DNA of 64,000 bases from Selaginella moellendorffii (GCF_000143415.4 NW_003314267.1:3848446-3912445), one strand, 5' to 3'; positions 44,650-57,224 are shown, counted from the stretch's first letter. Numbers and translations are program-made. Notes: a model not told the origin generated them from the sequence alone.

Positions 44650-47060
44650 TGGCCTTTAGTCCACCTTCGTGCCTCTCACGAGGAGCATTCCTTCCTGTGG
44701 TGTCCTATTTGAGCGCTTGTTCCAGCGCCACCAAGCCCAAATCACCACTTGGGTACTCCCCAGCCGTCTAGATCTCACCTGGGTTCCAATCCAGATCACA
44801 AATCTCCTCGCCTCCTCCGAGATCAAAGCGCTGCGAATGGCGGGTGCTAGCAAGAAGCCTCATGTTCTAGCGTTCCCATTCCCAATCCCGGGCCACACGA
44901 ATTCGCTCATGCACTTCTGCCGTCGCCTCGCGGCCTGCGATGTCACCATCACCTACGCCTCCAATCCGAGCAACATGAAGCTCATGCACCAGACGCGCGA
45001 TCTGATTGCAGACCCCCACGCCAAGAGCAACGTCCGCATCGTCGAGGTCTCGGACGATCCAGGTAACAGCATGCGCAGCAGCAACGATCTCGCCAAGGGG
45101 GATCCCAGCGAGAACCTCGAGAAGCCAATCGTGGCGGTACGCGCCATGGCAGCCTCTGTGCGAGAGCTTATCCGGAAGCTCCAGGAGGACGGGAACCCCG
45201 TTTGCTGCATGATCACGGACACCTTCAACGGATTCACCCAGGATCTGGCGGACGAATTCGGCATCCCCAGGGCGGTGTTCTGGACCTCCAATGCGATCAG
45301 CGACATCTATCACCTCTTCCTGCCGGAGCTCATGTCCAAAGGATTCGTGCCAGTCGCGAGTAAGTTCTCCCCCCCCCTGTTTTTAGGGTTCTAAGGAAAC
45401 TCTTCTTCTTCCAGCCAGGAAAACGGACGAGCTCATCACATTCCTGCCTGGCTGCCCGCCAATGCCCGCCACGGATCTGCCGCTCTCCTTCTACTACGAT
45501 CACCCAATCCTGGGCATGGTCTGCGACGGCGCGTCGCGGTTCGCGGAGGCGAGATTCGCTCTGTGCAACACCTACGAGGAGCTGGAGCCACACGCAGTGG
45601 CGACGCTGCGCAGCGAGATGAAATCCAGCTACTTCCCCGTCGGCCCGTGCCTGTCCCCGGCATTCTTCGCGGGGGAATCCACCGCGGTGGGGCGATCCAG
45701 CGAGCTCCTGTCTCCCGAGGATCTGGCGTGCCTGGAGTGGCTCGACACACAGAAGGAATCCTCCGTGATCTACGTCTCCTTCGGCAGCGTGGCCACCATG
45801 TCCGTGGAGCAATTCCAGGAGCTCGCCAGGGGCCTGGAGCGCAGCAACCAGCCATTCGTACTGGTGCTGCGCAAGACCCTCGTCGCGGATCCATCGGTTC
45901 ACGATTTCTTCGAGGGATTGAAGCAGCGGATTGGCAAGCGCGGGATCGTGATCTCGTGGGCGCCACAAATGCACGTCTTGCTCCACCCGGCGGTGGGAGG
46001 ATTCCTGACGCACTGCGGATGGAACTCGACCGTGGAGGGGATCTGCGCGGGCGTGCCGATGCTCGCCTGGCCTTGCATGGCGGAGCAAAACGTGAACTGC
46101 AAGGAGCTTGTGGAGCACTGGAAGCTGGCGATCCCGGTCCAGGATGATCGGGATAAAAGCTCCACGGTCTCGGTCTCGAGCGAGAGGATCGCAGATCTAG
46201 TGGTGAGGCTGATGAGAGGCGACGAGGGTCGCGAGATGCGAGCCCGGGCTCGGGAATTCCGCGAGGCTACCGCGGCTGCCATAGCCGAGGGAGGATCCTC
46301 GGACAGGAACCTCAAGGCCTTTGCCCAAGCTCTGAGAGATTTCGTGTGATCTCTTGGAGGCTAACAACCATTATGTAAAGTCAATATTTCGAAGATTAGA
46401 ATCAATCAATGGGTCGTGATTCATGGGCCTACATTTCTGCAAGTCCTTACAGACAAGAGAATCTGACACACTCCACTCATGAACTTTTGGTTTGAGAAAC
46501 TAAAAAAGTTTAAGAATCAACATTTCTAGAACCAAATATACTAGCATATTCTAAGCTCAAAAAGTCTTTCACGTTGCCGTCACCTTTTTTCATTAGGGTT
46601 TAACTTTCTTCAAGTTTCAAATGCACCGCTCACCGTCCTCACCAAATCTTCCCCGGCCACATGTTTTTTCATTCTTACAGCCTAGCATTTTTCCTCGACG
46701 TCCTGCCCAAGCGCATCAAAGGGTTTAGTATAATTTTGATTGATTCTGTCTGGAAATCTTGCAAGCAGCGCACAACAAAAGGAACCCCGATTCTTCGCTG
46801 GAAGCAAGAGGTCTCGTTACAACACATACCCAAGACACCTGATTGTGATGCTCCCGTCACTCTCCGCCTCCATGTGAGAATGATCTGTTAATTCTGTTTA
46901 TCTCCTCTGGGACGGGATGATTCTCCGGGAAAGGATCTCAGAAAGGCGTGCCGCAATTGCCAACTCCAAGAATGTGAAAATCCCTCTCTTCAAGAGGGAT
47001 TGCACTGCCACCACGCACCCTCTGAGCTTTGAAATGAATAAAAATCTTAATGTAATTCCA
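44650..47060. repeat. Left arm of large inverted duplication
   Basis: Matches 48580-51215 in reverse complement. Anchors: cgtgcctctcacgaggagcattcc (44670) with its complement near 51180; UGT coding sequence; ctgcaagtccttacagacaagagaatctgacac (46438) with its complement near 49285; caggtg...gttacaacacata block (46815) near 48890; gagaatcat...caatcccgtctaggac-type block (46920) near 48725; and attcatttcaaagctcagagggtgcgtgg (complement of 47005-47035) at 48598. The arms differ by many small changes and a 0.45-kb insert in the right arm. Confidence 0.8.
44837..46349 (+). CDS. UDP-glycosyltransferase (GT1 family), 485 aa
   Basis: Sugar transfer to a small acceptor. Exons 44837-45359 and 45415-46349 join in phase over a 55-bp intron. 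ATG at 44837 (MAGASKKPHVLAFPFPIPGH) matches the start of the paralogues; the frame is open further upstream, but that part is not conserved in the other copies. Catalytic His in PGH near residue 19. PSPG box from WAPQMHVLLHPAVGG near residue 356, with THCGWNS and AEQN. LITFLPGCPPMPATDLP lies just after the intron. This is the only intact one of three close copies (49.4-50.6 kb minus, decayed; 58.6-60.1 kb plus, nonsense codon). Confidence 0.92.
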
Positions 47061-47129
47061 ATCAAAGTCATCAGTTCAGTCAGGCTGTCGTGGCAATGAA
47101 ATTATTTTTTCCATTCAAAAAAGGTATAG

Positions 47130-47735
47130 CATGACAGTCATCGGTCAAATGACGGACAAACGGATGAGGGTGCAAAAAGGTCAGTAATGAAGTGAAGATT
47201 TCTTTTGCTCAAACTTTTCACAGCCCTAAAACAGCCTACTTTGAAACCTGTGTGATGGAGCAGCAATTGCACGCAGATGTCATTGCAGGGCCCCTCGGGG
47301 AGTCCGTACTTGTGCGCAGCTTTGCAACAAATCACTCCAAGATGCAAAAGACGATGCCACTGGTGAAAACATAAGCAGTTGATGGTATGCAGCTCCTTTG
47401 CAGGCCATGCCTGTCCCATTTAAATCCAAGATGAGCTATTGATTTAAAGATCTGGCAGCAAAAAATTACCTGCCTTGGTCCACAATGTTGGCCATGCGCC
47501 AACAAAGCACACACCGACTGTGGTATAAAAGATTGTGAGAAGAAAATAAATATGGCTCGATCAACTAAAAGACTTACAAGAGGGGCAATCCTCTGTGCAG
47601 GAGGCCAGAATTCGGGGGAGCTCCGGGTCCGTAATTACCTGGTTGAGGTTGGGATAAGCAGCGGGACGGCCTTCGTTGGTGAATCCCTTCTGCTGCTTGC
47701 TGCGTGTAAGTGTATAAGTGAAGGCCATGGTGATG
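47130..47735 (-). pseudogene. PLAC8-domain (PCR-like) pseudogene
   Basis: Resembles the intact PLAC8 gene at 62 kb, here on the minus strand. First exon piece: MAFTYTLTRSKQQKGFTNEG ending CTEDCPSC (47573-47728). Second: CVLCWRMANIVDQG (about 47465-47510). Third: HKYGLPEGPCNDIC followed by a frame change (about 47255-47310). The central CC-rich motif and much of exon 3 are shifted or missing. It lies in the spacer of the inverted duplication. Confidence 0.75.
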
Positions 47736-47939
47736 TTGTGCTTGATAAGGAATGATCGATCGATCAATCTGTTGAGAGTCGGAAGGAGAGAGAGGGAAGG
47801 CAATCTGGTCACAAAAGACACTTGAGTCTTTCTTATGGACACAATAGTTCTCAGGCCACTTCCACCGTCTTCCAAGCGACCAGCTTCCTTCAAGCCGATG
47901 CTTCGAGCTCCATGGATGCTCCCTTAACATGTTTTAATT

Positions 47940-48372
47940 TAATGCGCTGTCACTAAGGAAGGGAGGGCTAACGAGCTTCTCGTCATTCAATCCGCTTCTC
48001 TCGCAGGTGTTTAGACGCAAACTTACACCCTTTGCCTTGGCAAAAGCAGCGAGACACTATCCTCTTGCCGGAGATTTAGCAGGAGAGCAGCGACACGGCA
48101 TGGTGCTTCATGCAGTCGCCAAGTGGTCGGGTGCATGTAAGTTCTAGGTCTTTGTTGCCTTTGCAATTCTTTTTCTGTTGTTTCTGAGCAATGGCTACTT
48201 CTCCAACACTTATGGGTAGCAGATTCCTGAGCCATTGCAGGTGGTGGAATTCGATGCTGGAGAGCATGAGCGCTGGGGTGGAGCGGAGAATGGAGCTGGT
48301 GGACAGATCGTGCAGTGGCATGGTGAGGGATGGAGCTGAGGAGGGAGCTTGGGCGCTTGGGAATTAGGTAGG
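47940..48372 (+). pseudogene. Duplicated gene fragment, copy 1 (BAHD acyltransferase-like motif, weak)
   Basis: About 430 bp match 57225-57720 with many small indels. A plus-strand reading gives FALAKAARHYPLAGD, reminiscent of the YYPLAGR region near the N-terminus of BAHD acyltransferases, followed by a splice-donor-like gtaagttctag and, further on, an acceptor-like gagccattgcag. The downstream part does not resemble BAHD proteins. Identity is therefore tentative; the duplication itself is clear. Confidence 0.4.
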
Positions 48373-48460
48373 CCATTAAAAATTATTTGGTATGGAAGGT
48401 CTTTCTCTTTTGTTACTTTAATCATGGCTACCAATTTATACTATTCCAAAAAAAAACCAA

Positions 48461-48533
48461 TTCCGTTTCCGGGAATTGAACCCGGGTCTCTCGGGTGAGA
48501 GCCGAGTATCCTGACCGACTAGACTACAACGGA
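48461..48533 (-). tRNA. tRNA-Glu (CTC anticodon)
   Basis: The minus strand folds as a cloverleaf of 73 nt: acceptor TCCGTTG/AAACGGA with discriminator A, D-arm GTCT/GGAT, anticodon arm CTCGG-CTCTCAC-CCGAG with anticodon CTC, and T-arm CCGGG-TTCAATT-CCCGG. It has the usual Glu features. One acceptor pair (G7 with A66) is mismatched where relatives have C66. A run of T follows about four bases after the 3' end (48447-48456 on the minus strand), a good Pol III terminator. No intron. Probably functional, though the mismatch leaves doubt. Confidence 0.9.
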
Positions 48534-49413
48534 TGACTTGCTTGTTACTCTTCTTTTATTTAAATTGAATGATTTTAGCTAACTACATTAAGATTTTTAT
48601 TCATTTCAAAGCTCAGAGGGTGCGTGGTGGCGATGGAATGCCTCTTGAAGAGAGGGATTTTCACATTCTTGGAGCTTGCAATTGCGGCACGCCTCGCTGC
48701 AATCCTTTCCCGGAGAATCATCCCGTCCTAGACAAGAAATTTGTGATATTTTATCCTCCAAGATTTTCAGGGATCCAGTGGCGAGGAGATAAAAGGATTT
48801 AACAGAACATTCTCACATGGCTGATGCACGGCTCCGGAGGCGGACAGTGAACGGGAGCATCACAATCAGGTGGCTCGGGAATGTGTTGTAACGCAACCTC
48901 TTGCTTCCAGCCAAGAATTGGTGGTTCCTTTTGTTGTGCGCTGCCTGCAAGTTTTCCAGAGAGAATCAATCAAGACAAAACCTGGAGGCATCACAAATTA
49001 TACTTAACTCCTTGTGGCACTTGGGCAGGACGTCGAGGAAAAGTGCTGGGCAGCACCATGGATAAGAATGAAAATACATGTGGCTGCGGAAGATTAGATC
49101 TTATTTGTGAGGACGGTGAGCTGTGCATTTCAAACTTAAACCCTAATCTAAAAGGTGATGGCAACGTGAAAGACTTTTCGAACCTAGAATATGCTAGTAT
49201 ATTTGGTCTGTGTTTATAAATCTTAAACTTGTTTACCTTTAAACGTATCAAGCCAAAAATTCATTCATTAAAAGAGAGGAGAGTGTCAGATTCTCTTGTC
49301 TGTAAAGACTTGCAGAAATGTAGGCTCATGAATCACCACCAATTGATTCATCTTAATCTTCAAAATATTGACTTTACATAATGGTTGTTATCCTCCAAGA
49401 AATCTTTCAAAGT

Positions 49414-50589
49414 TTAAGCAAAAGCCTTAAGCTGAGGATCCTGAAAGGCGACGAGGGTCGCGAGATGTGAGCCGGGGCTCGGGAATTCCACCACGAGATC
49501 CGCCAGCCTCTCGCTTGAGACCGATACCACGGAGCTTTTATCCCGATCCTCCTGGACCGGGATCGCCAGCTTCCAGTGCTCCACAAGCTCCTTACAGTTC
49601 ACGTTTTGCTCCGCCATGCAAGGCCAGGCGAGCATCGGCACACCCGCACAGATCCCCTCCACGGTCGAGTTCCACCCGCAGTGCGTCAGGAATCTGCGGG
49701 TGGAGCAAGACGTGCATTTGCGGAGGCCACGAGATCACGGTCCCGCGCTTGCCAATCCGCTGCTTCAATCCCTCGAAGAAATCGTGAACCGATGGATCCG
49801 CGACGAGCGTCTTGCGCAGCACAAGCACGAAGGGCTGGTTGCTGCGCTCCAGGCCCCTGGCGAGCTCCTGGAATTGCTCCGTGGACATGGTGGCCACGCT
49901 GCCGAAGGAGACGTAGATCACGGAGGATTCCTTCTGTGTGTCGAGCCACTCCAGGCACGCCAGATCCTCGGGAGACAGGTGCTCGCTCGATCGCTCCACC
50001 GCTGTCGATTCCCCCGCGAAGAATGCTGGGGAAGTAGCTGGATTTGACCTCACTGCGCAGCGTCGCCACTGCGTGGGGCTCCAGCTCCTCGTAGCTGTTG
50101 CACAGCGCGAATCTCGCCTCGGCGAACCGCGACGCGCCGTCGCAGAGCACGCCCAGGATTGGGTGCTCGTGGGCATCGGCGTGCAGGAGTTTCCTTAGAA
50201 CCCTAAAACCAGGGGAGGCACGAATCCTTTATAGATGTGATAAATGTCGTCGATTGCATTGGAGGTCCAGAGCCGAATTCGTAATTCTGGGTGAATCGGG
50301 TTCCCCCCTGGAACTTCCGGATAAGCTCTCACAGAGGATACCATGCCAGGCGGGGCTTCTCCAGGATCTCGCTGGGATCCCTCTTGGCGAGATCGCTGCT
50401 GTTGTTACCTGGATCCTCGACGATGCGGACGTTGCTCTTGGCGTCAGGCTCCGCGCGCGTCTGGTGCATGAGCTTGGATTGGATGCGTAGGTCACCGTGA
50501 AACGTCGTCGGCCGCGAGACGGCGCAGAAGTGCATCAGCGAGATTGGGAATGGGAACGCTAGGACATGAGGCTTCTTCGCAGCAGCCAT
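49414..50589 (-). pseudogene. UDP-glycosyltransferase pseudogene
   Basis: Begins MAAAKKPHVLAFPFPISLMH at 50589 and shows the family pattern (NVRIVEDPGN, GSVATMSTEQFQELARGLER, QMHVLLHP, AEQNVNCKELVEHWKLAIPV). Exon 1 has lost many short stretches, including the catalytic PGH segment, and the acceptor-domain end (CCMITDTFNGFTQD in the intact gene) is missing. In exon 2 a frame change falls in the PSPG box near 49690. The end has diverged too. It is an inverted copy of the intact UGT at 44.8-46.3 kb. Confidence 0.88.
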
Positions 50590-50639
50590 TTGCAGCGCTT
50601 TATCTTGGATTGGAAGCCAGGTAAGATATAGGCGGCTGG

Positions 50640-51095
50640 GGAGATTTGGAAGGAACGAGATGGAGAGAGGGATAGATGTCGATGTTGAGGACCTTGAGTG
50701 ATGCCAGTTGAGAGATGGTGGGCACGCCATTCAAGCTTTTAGGGAGAGGCTTGTCAGCATGGGAACCATTTCCTGTGTTAAAGAAAGGAAGCCCCTCAAG
50801 GTGGTGATTGTCCTCAATAACCAATTCTTGCAAGTTCTCCATGCTGGAGGTTACTATAAAGTCACTTTGCACAAAGTATGTCACTTCCAAAGTTCTTAAC
50901 CTTGGAAATCTGCTCAATCTCAAAATCCCAAGGTCGGGCAAGCCCTGAAAGCTCTCACATGTTCCCCCCCAGTGACCTCGTATTTTCAAATACTTGCTGG
51001 TAGATCCACCACTCTGTATGAATAATCAACACCTCGAACTTTGTCAATGCCAGAAACATCCCACCAGATGGAGTCTTCCAAACGTCCTGTTTAAG
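50640..51095 (-). pseudogene. Leucine-rich-repeat fragment of an NBS-LRR-type gene
   Basis: The minus strand reads KYLKIRGHWGGTCESFQGLP, DLGILRLSRFPRLRTLEVTY and SMENLQELVIEDNHHLEGLP, with the spaced Leu pattern of LRRs as in plant CC-NBS-LRR proteins. No NB-ARC motif is present and the piece is cut at both sides by UGT-derived sequence, so it is an insertion of a gene fragment into the UGT 5' region. Confidence 0.6.
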
Positions 51096-51215
51096 CATTT
51101 CTTACCAAAGTGGTGATTTGGAAATTATGCTTGAACAAGTGCTCAAATAGGACACCACACCATGGAATGCTCCTCGTGAGAGGCACTAAAGTGACTGAAG
51201 GCCAAGAAACTAGCC

Positions 51216-51683
51216 AGGCAATCTGGACCTTTTCCCCATCACCTAAACTAGAACCAGTCCTACAGCACCTTCACAAAGCTTTGCCAGATGATAACGTCCA
51301 AGCCAATCCGGGCTGGAAGATTTGTAAAGCTGATGAACGTCCTCAGTTGGCTTTGAAACGAGCAGCTGCTAGAAAAGTTGAGGGAGTCACTCTTGAAGTC
51401 TGGGCATGCATTAACCTTGAGAGGAGCTCTCAAGAAGGAACATTATAACAGTTGCAATATTGGATAATATATCTTGTTGTGGAAGAGAGTTGGATGATGT
51501 GGCTGGAGATGATGTTGGATCTTGGGTGGAGAGCTTGTCAAAGATGAGATGCCTGGAGCTCATATAGAAGTTGGAACTGGTGGACTGAAGAGTTTAATTT
51601 ATCATCATTTAGACTTCCTTTTTACTCTTTTAATCATGGAGAAACTTGGTGAGAAGACGAAAGAATTTTTTCTTTTAACTGAT
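51216..51683. other. Unassigned sequence between inverted repeat and gypsy element
   Basis: An open plus-strand frame (51110-51448, 112 codons) starts inside the repeat arm and has no recognisable feature. Nothing else is seen. Confidence 0.3.
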
Positions 51684-51861
51684 GTGAGTGCATGGAATAT
51701 GAAAATGGGATATAGAAAATATGCATATCAATTAACCCAAAAACCCTAATTTATATATAGAAGCAAGTGGTCTAGATTGAAAAAAATCCAACAACTATCA
51801 AAATCCCACAATGCTAATATTAATATATAGCATTGTAGTTGTATATTTAAACCTCATATCA
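51684..51861 (-). repeat. gypsy 3' LTR (left copy)
   Basis: TGTGAGTGCATGG to CTCATATCA; matches 56742-56908 with many changes. Confidence 0.7.
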
Positions 51862-53224
51862 TCCCCTCCTCTTGAAATGGTGGAAGATTATTAAGGTTCT
51901 CTCATGGATGGGCTAGGATCGGGAGGAACATTAGGAGGAGGTATTGGTGTATTTATAGGTGGTGCTAGCTGTTTCTTATCCCTTTGTATGAAGCATTTCA
52001 ATTGTTACACATACATAATTTTTGGAAGATCAGCTTGCTGAACGTTATGCCAAACTTTATAAACTTGTTGTCAACCTTGCCACAATACATGATACAGTCC
52101 TTTCCACTGAGCAAGCCTTAGGTAAACCACATACCATATAATTGGGAAAATGGACTAATACCAAATCATCTACTTTATACTCTATAGGTGGACAATGATG
52201 GAAGTTATAGTGCTATTGTTATCCCATTTGTATATAACCCAGGTCTTTGGCAAACTCTGTTTAGACAAGTGGAAGAATGCTTGTCAAATATTAATCCCAC
52301 AACTTAGCATCAGCAACTCGTAGCAATTGCAAAAGTAAACATAACTCTATTGGTAATATTGGATCATAACCATATAAAAGTTTATATGGTGAAGCACTAA
52401 GAACTTTACATCCTTATGACATATATATACCAAAGAGATGGCAAATAACCATCCCAATCCAAATGCTAAAAGTTTACATACTTTGTGATTCCCTTTGAAG
52501 ATCTAAATGAGTTGTTTCACTAAACTGTTTGATTGTGGATGCTAAGCACTTGTGAAAATGTGACATATCCCCAACCAAGACATTAAAACATGAAATGCCT
52601 CAATCATAAATATGGGACCATTATCTGAAAAAATCTGCTTTAGATAGGAATGCTAGAACACCACTTGATTAAGGAGGAAAAATCTAATTGCAATTGTAGA
52701 CACACTAGCAAAAGCACTAACTTCCATTTAGCAAATCAAGTAGTTAAAAGCAATAATAACATACTCATTGCTAATAGTTGATCATGAAAAAGGCCCCATC
52801 AAATCAAATGCCACAAACTCAAATGAATAAGAAATTGTAATTAACTCTAACCATCCTACAACATGAGGGAGAGTATTATGAGCTTAGCACCAAATATAGC
52901 TATATCGGATAATATCATATTGCATCTCTAGTTAATAAAAAGACCTGTGCAGCTTCTCAGTCACACAACGATGTCCCATATGCCCAACTAAAATAGGAGA
53001 ATCATAGTAAGCGTGGAGAAAGTGGAATAAAGATCAAAGGCACCACTAACCATAAATGATTATCAAGATTTATCCCCACAAAATAAAAAAGACCATCCTC
53101 AAGGAGATATTGAGAATGTAAATGTCGAAATAACAAGTTATCAATAAGTGATATAAAATTCTCAAACTCATCGTGTGTAAAGACCCCCAACAAGATCAAA
53201 ACTGGAAAATGCAAAAGAAAAAAA

Positions 53225-53600
53225 GAAAAGCTAGTGGAAACGAAGAAAAGGCCTTAGACTGGCATTGATTCAGATTGTGGAGAAATGGAACAAGTCTAAC
53301 CTATATATGCTATAAGTTGATGAAGCTCCACCACTCTTGGATCGAGGACAGCCTAAATATAGCTGAGGTCGAGGAGGCGCCACATCATCATCAAGAATGT
53401 GGCTCAAGACTCAGGAATCATATAGGAAATTAGAGAGTCAGGAATAGGGAAGTGTCTCGAGAGTTAGGAATGTGGTTTGCAGATCAGGAATCTAGCGAGA
53501 GTCAGGAATGTGGTCTGTAGGTCAGGAATCTAGTGAGAGTCAAGAATGTGGTAGGAATTGGGGGATTCCTGACATCATGAAGCCTTCAAATCCATGGCTC
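53225..53600. repeat. Insert with degenerate minisatellite inside the gypsy element
   Basis: GC-richer DNA that interrupts the RNase H/integrase part. From about 53400 to 53570 the unit gagagtcaggaatgtggt...gatcaggaatcta recurs two to three times with the core TCAGGAAT repeated at 15-25 base steps. Confidence 0.5.
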
Positions 53601-56600
53601 AATGAGAAGGTAAATCTTACTCTGCATCTTGTGAACACTGAATATCAAATACAACAATTGCTAATGGTATGGAATCCTTGTCTAAAAAATTCACAGATGT
53701 GGGAACAATAGGCTCATTAAAAACATGATAAAAGAGTGAAGAAGAAAAAGGAGTTTGAGAAAGGCTATCAGCATCAGCTATATAACTCTTTAGGTGATGA
53801 ACAACATCAAAATCATATATCTTAAGATTCAAAACCCACTAAATAGTATGACCAACCAAGTTCTTCCACTTTAATAATGAAATAACTATAACATGATCAC
53901 CTTCTGATAATATCCAAGAACCATGTAGATATGCATAAAGTTTCTTGAAACCCCAAATTGTTGCTAAACACTCTGCTATCATGGAGTAGTTTCACTTCCA
54001 CTGGTTGTAATATATAGTTAATATATGCAATGGGATGGCATTGATCATATACACTTTCTTGCATTAACACACCTCCAAGACTGATATCAAAAGTATCCAT
54101 GTGCAAAATGAAAGGTTAAGTATAGTCCGGATATATCAAAATTGGAGGAGTTGTCAATAGCTCTTTGAGATCCATAAATGCCTACTCACAGTCTATAAAT
54201 CAGATGAAAGATGATGTTAACAACTTTAGCAATGCTTGTAATAGTGCAATGTGATAAAAAAGATGATCAACAAAATGATCGAGGTACTGCACTTTGCTTA
54301 GGAAGCATTACACATCATTCACACACTTTAGAGTAAAGAACTTTAAAATAACCATAAGTTTGTCAAGATCAATTTGCAAACCCTCACAAGAAATATGGTA
54401 TTTAAAATAAGTCACTTCGACCGCTTTAACTTTAATTTAAACCAACTTTCTGTAACCAATCCAACATCTTACAAACATCACAAATGTGTTCTTCCTACGT
54501 CCCCTTCAAATAGATCAAGACATCATCAATGAAGTTAGCAGTCACCTCCTACATATCATAAAGAACCTCGGCCATCATCTACTAGAAAATTGTTGGAGCA
54601 TTGTTCAAACCAAACAGCATCACTAAAAATTTGTACAAACCAAATAGTGTACAAAAAGTAATTGTAAGAATATCCTCTTTGGCCATCGGTACTTGCTAGT
54701 AACCAGAAGCAATATCTAACTTAGTGAACTAACAATTTCTCCCCAGATGATCCAAGAAATTAGTAATGTGAGGAAGAGGGTACATATTTAGGATTGTTAC
54801 TTCATTTAATGAATGATAATTGATATAGAAATAAATACTCCTATCAAGTTTTATTATAAAATAAGGTTCACATGCCCAAGAACTCTGTGACTTTCAAATA
54901 ACACCCTTTTCCAATATCTCCTAAAAATTTACATATAAAATATTAATTTCTTTGGGTGACCGATGACAAACAAAAACCTTGATTGGCAAGCATCCTTAGT
55001 TAGAATAAAATGACATGTTGCAATCTTAACCATAGACGATAGGTCAAACTCAAAAAGATTAATATATTCCTTTATGAGCCAATCAACCGTAGCAACACAA
55101 GAACTGTCAAAGGGATCACAAAAGGGAAGAGAGGAGTAAGAGGGAACATAAAAAAAAGTAATAGGGAAAAAAAGTGATAAAAACAAAGGTTAAAATAAAG
55201 AGATGAAGAAGAATAATAGTGAGAGAAATGGAAGAAATATAAAGAAATATAAAACAAAGGGAAAAAACCTCAAAGTCACACTTAACATGAGTGCGCTGCA
55301 ACCAATCCATACAAAGGATAATGTCAAAAGCTTGACTCAAAACCACCCACAATAACTGTAACTCAAGTTTGAAACCACCTATATGCACAATCAGGTCTAC
55401 TTCATCCCATGCACATGCATATGTATGCCCGTTGCCATAAAAAATGAAAACTAACTCTGCCACACTACGCAAATGTAGACACTAATATGTCGCAACAAGC
55501 CGAGCAATAGAAGATAAACTCAAGTTTGTATCAACTAACACAAAGAGAATAATAGGAAATCTTTTGTTAAAACATTAGATGAACTGATACCAAGTGAACC
55601 CCTTAATAATACTCTCGAAACAAAAATGAAAGGGTCACTAACTTATTCGTGCAAGGTCCCTCCGCTGCTCACGTGACTTCTCATTTCTGAAAGCATCTCA
55701 GTGTCCAGACCTTCTACTACAACAACACCAATAAGACATTGTTGATACCAAGGTTTTCACCTAAGAAATTGAGGTCACCAATCTAAAAAATGCTAATAAT
55801 ACTGATAAGTATGACCAACTTCATTATATACCTAGCAATGGACATCATAACCATAACCACGTCCTTGCCCTTATCCTTGAACTCAGGTAGCAACAACATC
55901 AACCTTCATTGGAACAAAACCATCTCCCATAGGAAGTGAAGATGAAGGATATGCAATGAGAAGTGGAAGAGGTGACATCTCATAACATTGCGCCCAAACG
56001 AAGAACATCATTAAGGGTGGCTAAAGCAAATGCATGCATAAGTCCTACAAGATCTTGACGAAATGCTAGCCACAACATTCCCAACTTGATCTGCTCTGAT
56101 ATATTTAACTCCATACAATACAAGAGGCTACGGAAATGAATGCTAAACTGCATCACGAACTCATACAGCCTTTGACAAGACAATGCAATTGTTGAAAGGC
56201 ATCATCACAATTATTAGTATGTTCAAATGCACGTTTGAAGACATTTGAGAAAATACTCCAATCCTCACAAGTGGTTGTGCTCAAACTATTGTACTGTTGT
56301 AGCGTCGTCCTTTGGAGACACATGGGAAATTCACGCAAATGCTGAACATCATTCCAAGATTGATATGTGGCAGTCACTGTGAAATGATCAAACTAATGAT
56401 ACACATTATCTATAGGATTCCGACATAAGAACTTCAGCCGGACTCGAGAATTAACAGCAAGAGCAAGAGGAGTTGTACCACGCGTTGTGAATGCCACCAT
56501 CAACTAAGTCTGATTATTCAATTGCAACTACATAGCATTGAGCAATTGCATCCTCCTCCTTTGACTTTAGAGTAGCAATTAATGCTGCTAAAATGAACGA

Positions 56601-56741
56601 AAAGGAAAAAATCAAAAGAGAAGAAATTGAAAAAGCTATAAAGAAAGAGAGATCTAAATAATGAAAAAGCTAGATTTACAACAAAATCCCAAATTCAAGC
56701 ACTTCTTAGAGACAATCAAAGCTGCCCCTCATCTCCACCAA

Positions 56742-56908
56742 TGTGAATGTATGGAATATAGAAATGGGATATAGAAAATTTGCATATTAAGTATAGGTTA
56801 TATACAAGAGTTAGTGGTCCAGATTGAAATTAATCCAACAACTACCAAAATTCCACTATGTTAATATTAATATACAGTGTTGTAGTTATATATTTAGACC
56901 TCACACTA
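56742..56908 (-). repeat. gypsy 5' LTR (right copy)
   Basis: TGTGAATGTATGG onward; partner of 51684-51861. The bases to its left (minus strand TGGTGGAGATGAGG) sit where a primer site is expected but match no tRNA end that I can name. Confidence 0.65.
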
Positions 56909-57224
56909 ACTATTAAGCAAAATGTTATATTATAATCAATAAATAATTTGCTAGGCTTGATTTTGCTTATTCCTATTTTATTAATATTATTAATCAATAG
57001 AATTTTTTAATTATAAACATGTTTATCAACCATTAGAATAAACTAGAATATACTAAGAAGTGTTTAGGAAATTTTATAAATTATAAACATGTTTATAAGT
57101 TATAAATACAAATTTAATCTAAATAATTAACAACAGTTAAATGGTAGAATATTCAAGAATATTCAAATATATTCCACTCTAAAAATAATTTCTTTCTAAA
57201 CTAAAACGTTGAGCCAATATGTTT
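56909..57224. other. AT-rich spacer
   Basis: Very AT-rich sequence with short tandem-like motifs (attataaacatgtttata occurs twice near 57010 and 57080). No gene seen. Confidence 0.45.

Larger units (their letters stand above)
48580..51215. repeat. Right arm of large inverted duplication
   Basis: Reverse complement of 44650-47060 (see that entry). It contains the decayed UGT and, between its former promoter (about 51100-51215) and its start codon region (50640), an inserted LRR gene fragment. Confidence 0.8.
51684..56908 (-). mobile_element. Ty3/gypsy-type LTR retrotransposon, decayed
   Basis: Related ends of about 170-180 bp start TGTGARTGYATGGAATAT at 51684 and 56742. A purine tract (minus strand caagaggagggga) adjoins the left LTR. 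Minus-strand order fits gypsy: gag pieces (56153-56377 and 55980-56183), protease-like segment with DIILCMDWLQRTH (about 55320-55360), RT relics (54150-54900; DDVLIYLKG and KLDIASGYYQ are readable with stops between), RNase H (MDTFDISLGGVLMQE, HPIAYINYIL; 53897-54106), then an integrase-side relic (LEDGLFYFVG near 53090). Stops are frequent throughout and LTRs differ widely, so it is old. I could not find a clean target duplication. Confidence 0.8.

Noticed and set aside
51679-56915. Target-site duplication for the gypsy element
   Set aside because: Flanks ACTGA and ACTAT agree only partly and the right LTR end is unsure, so I do not claim one.
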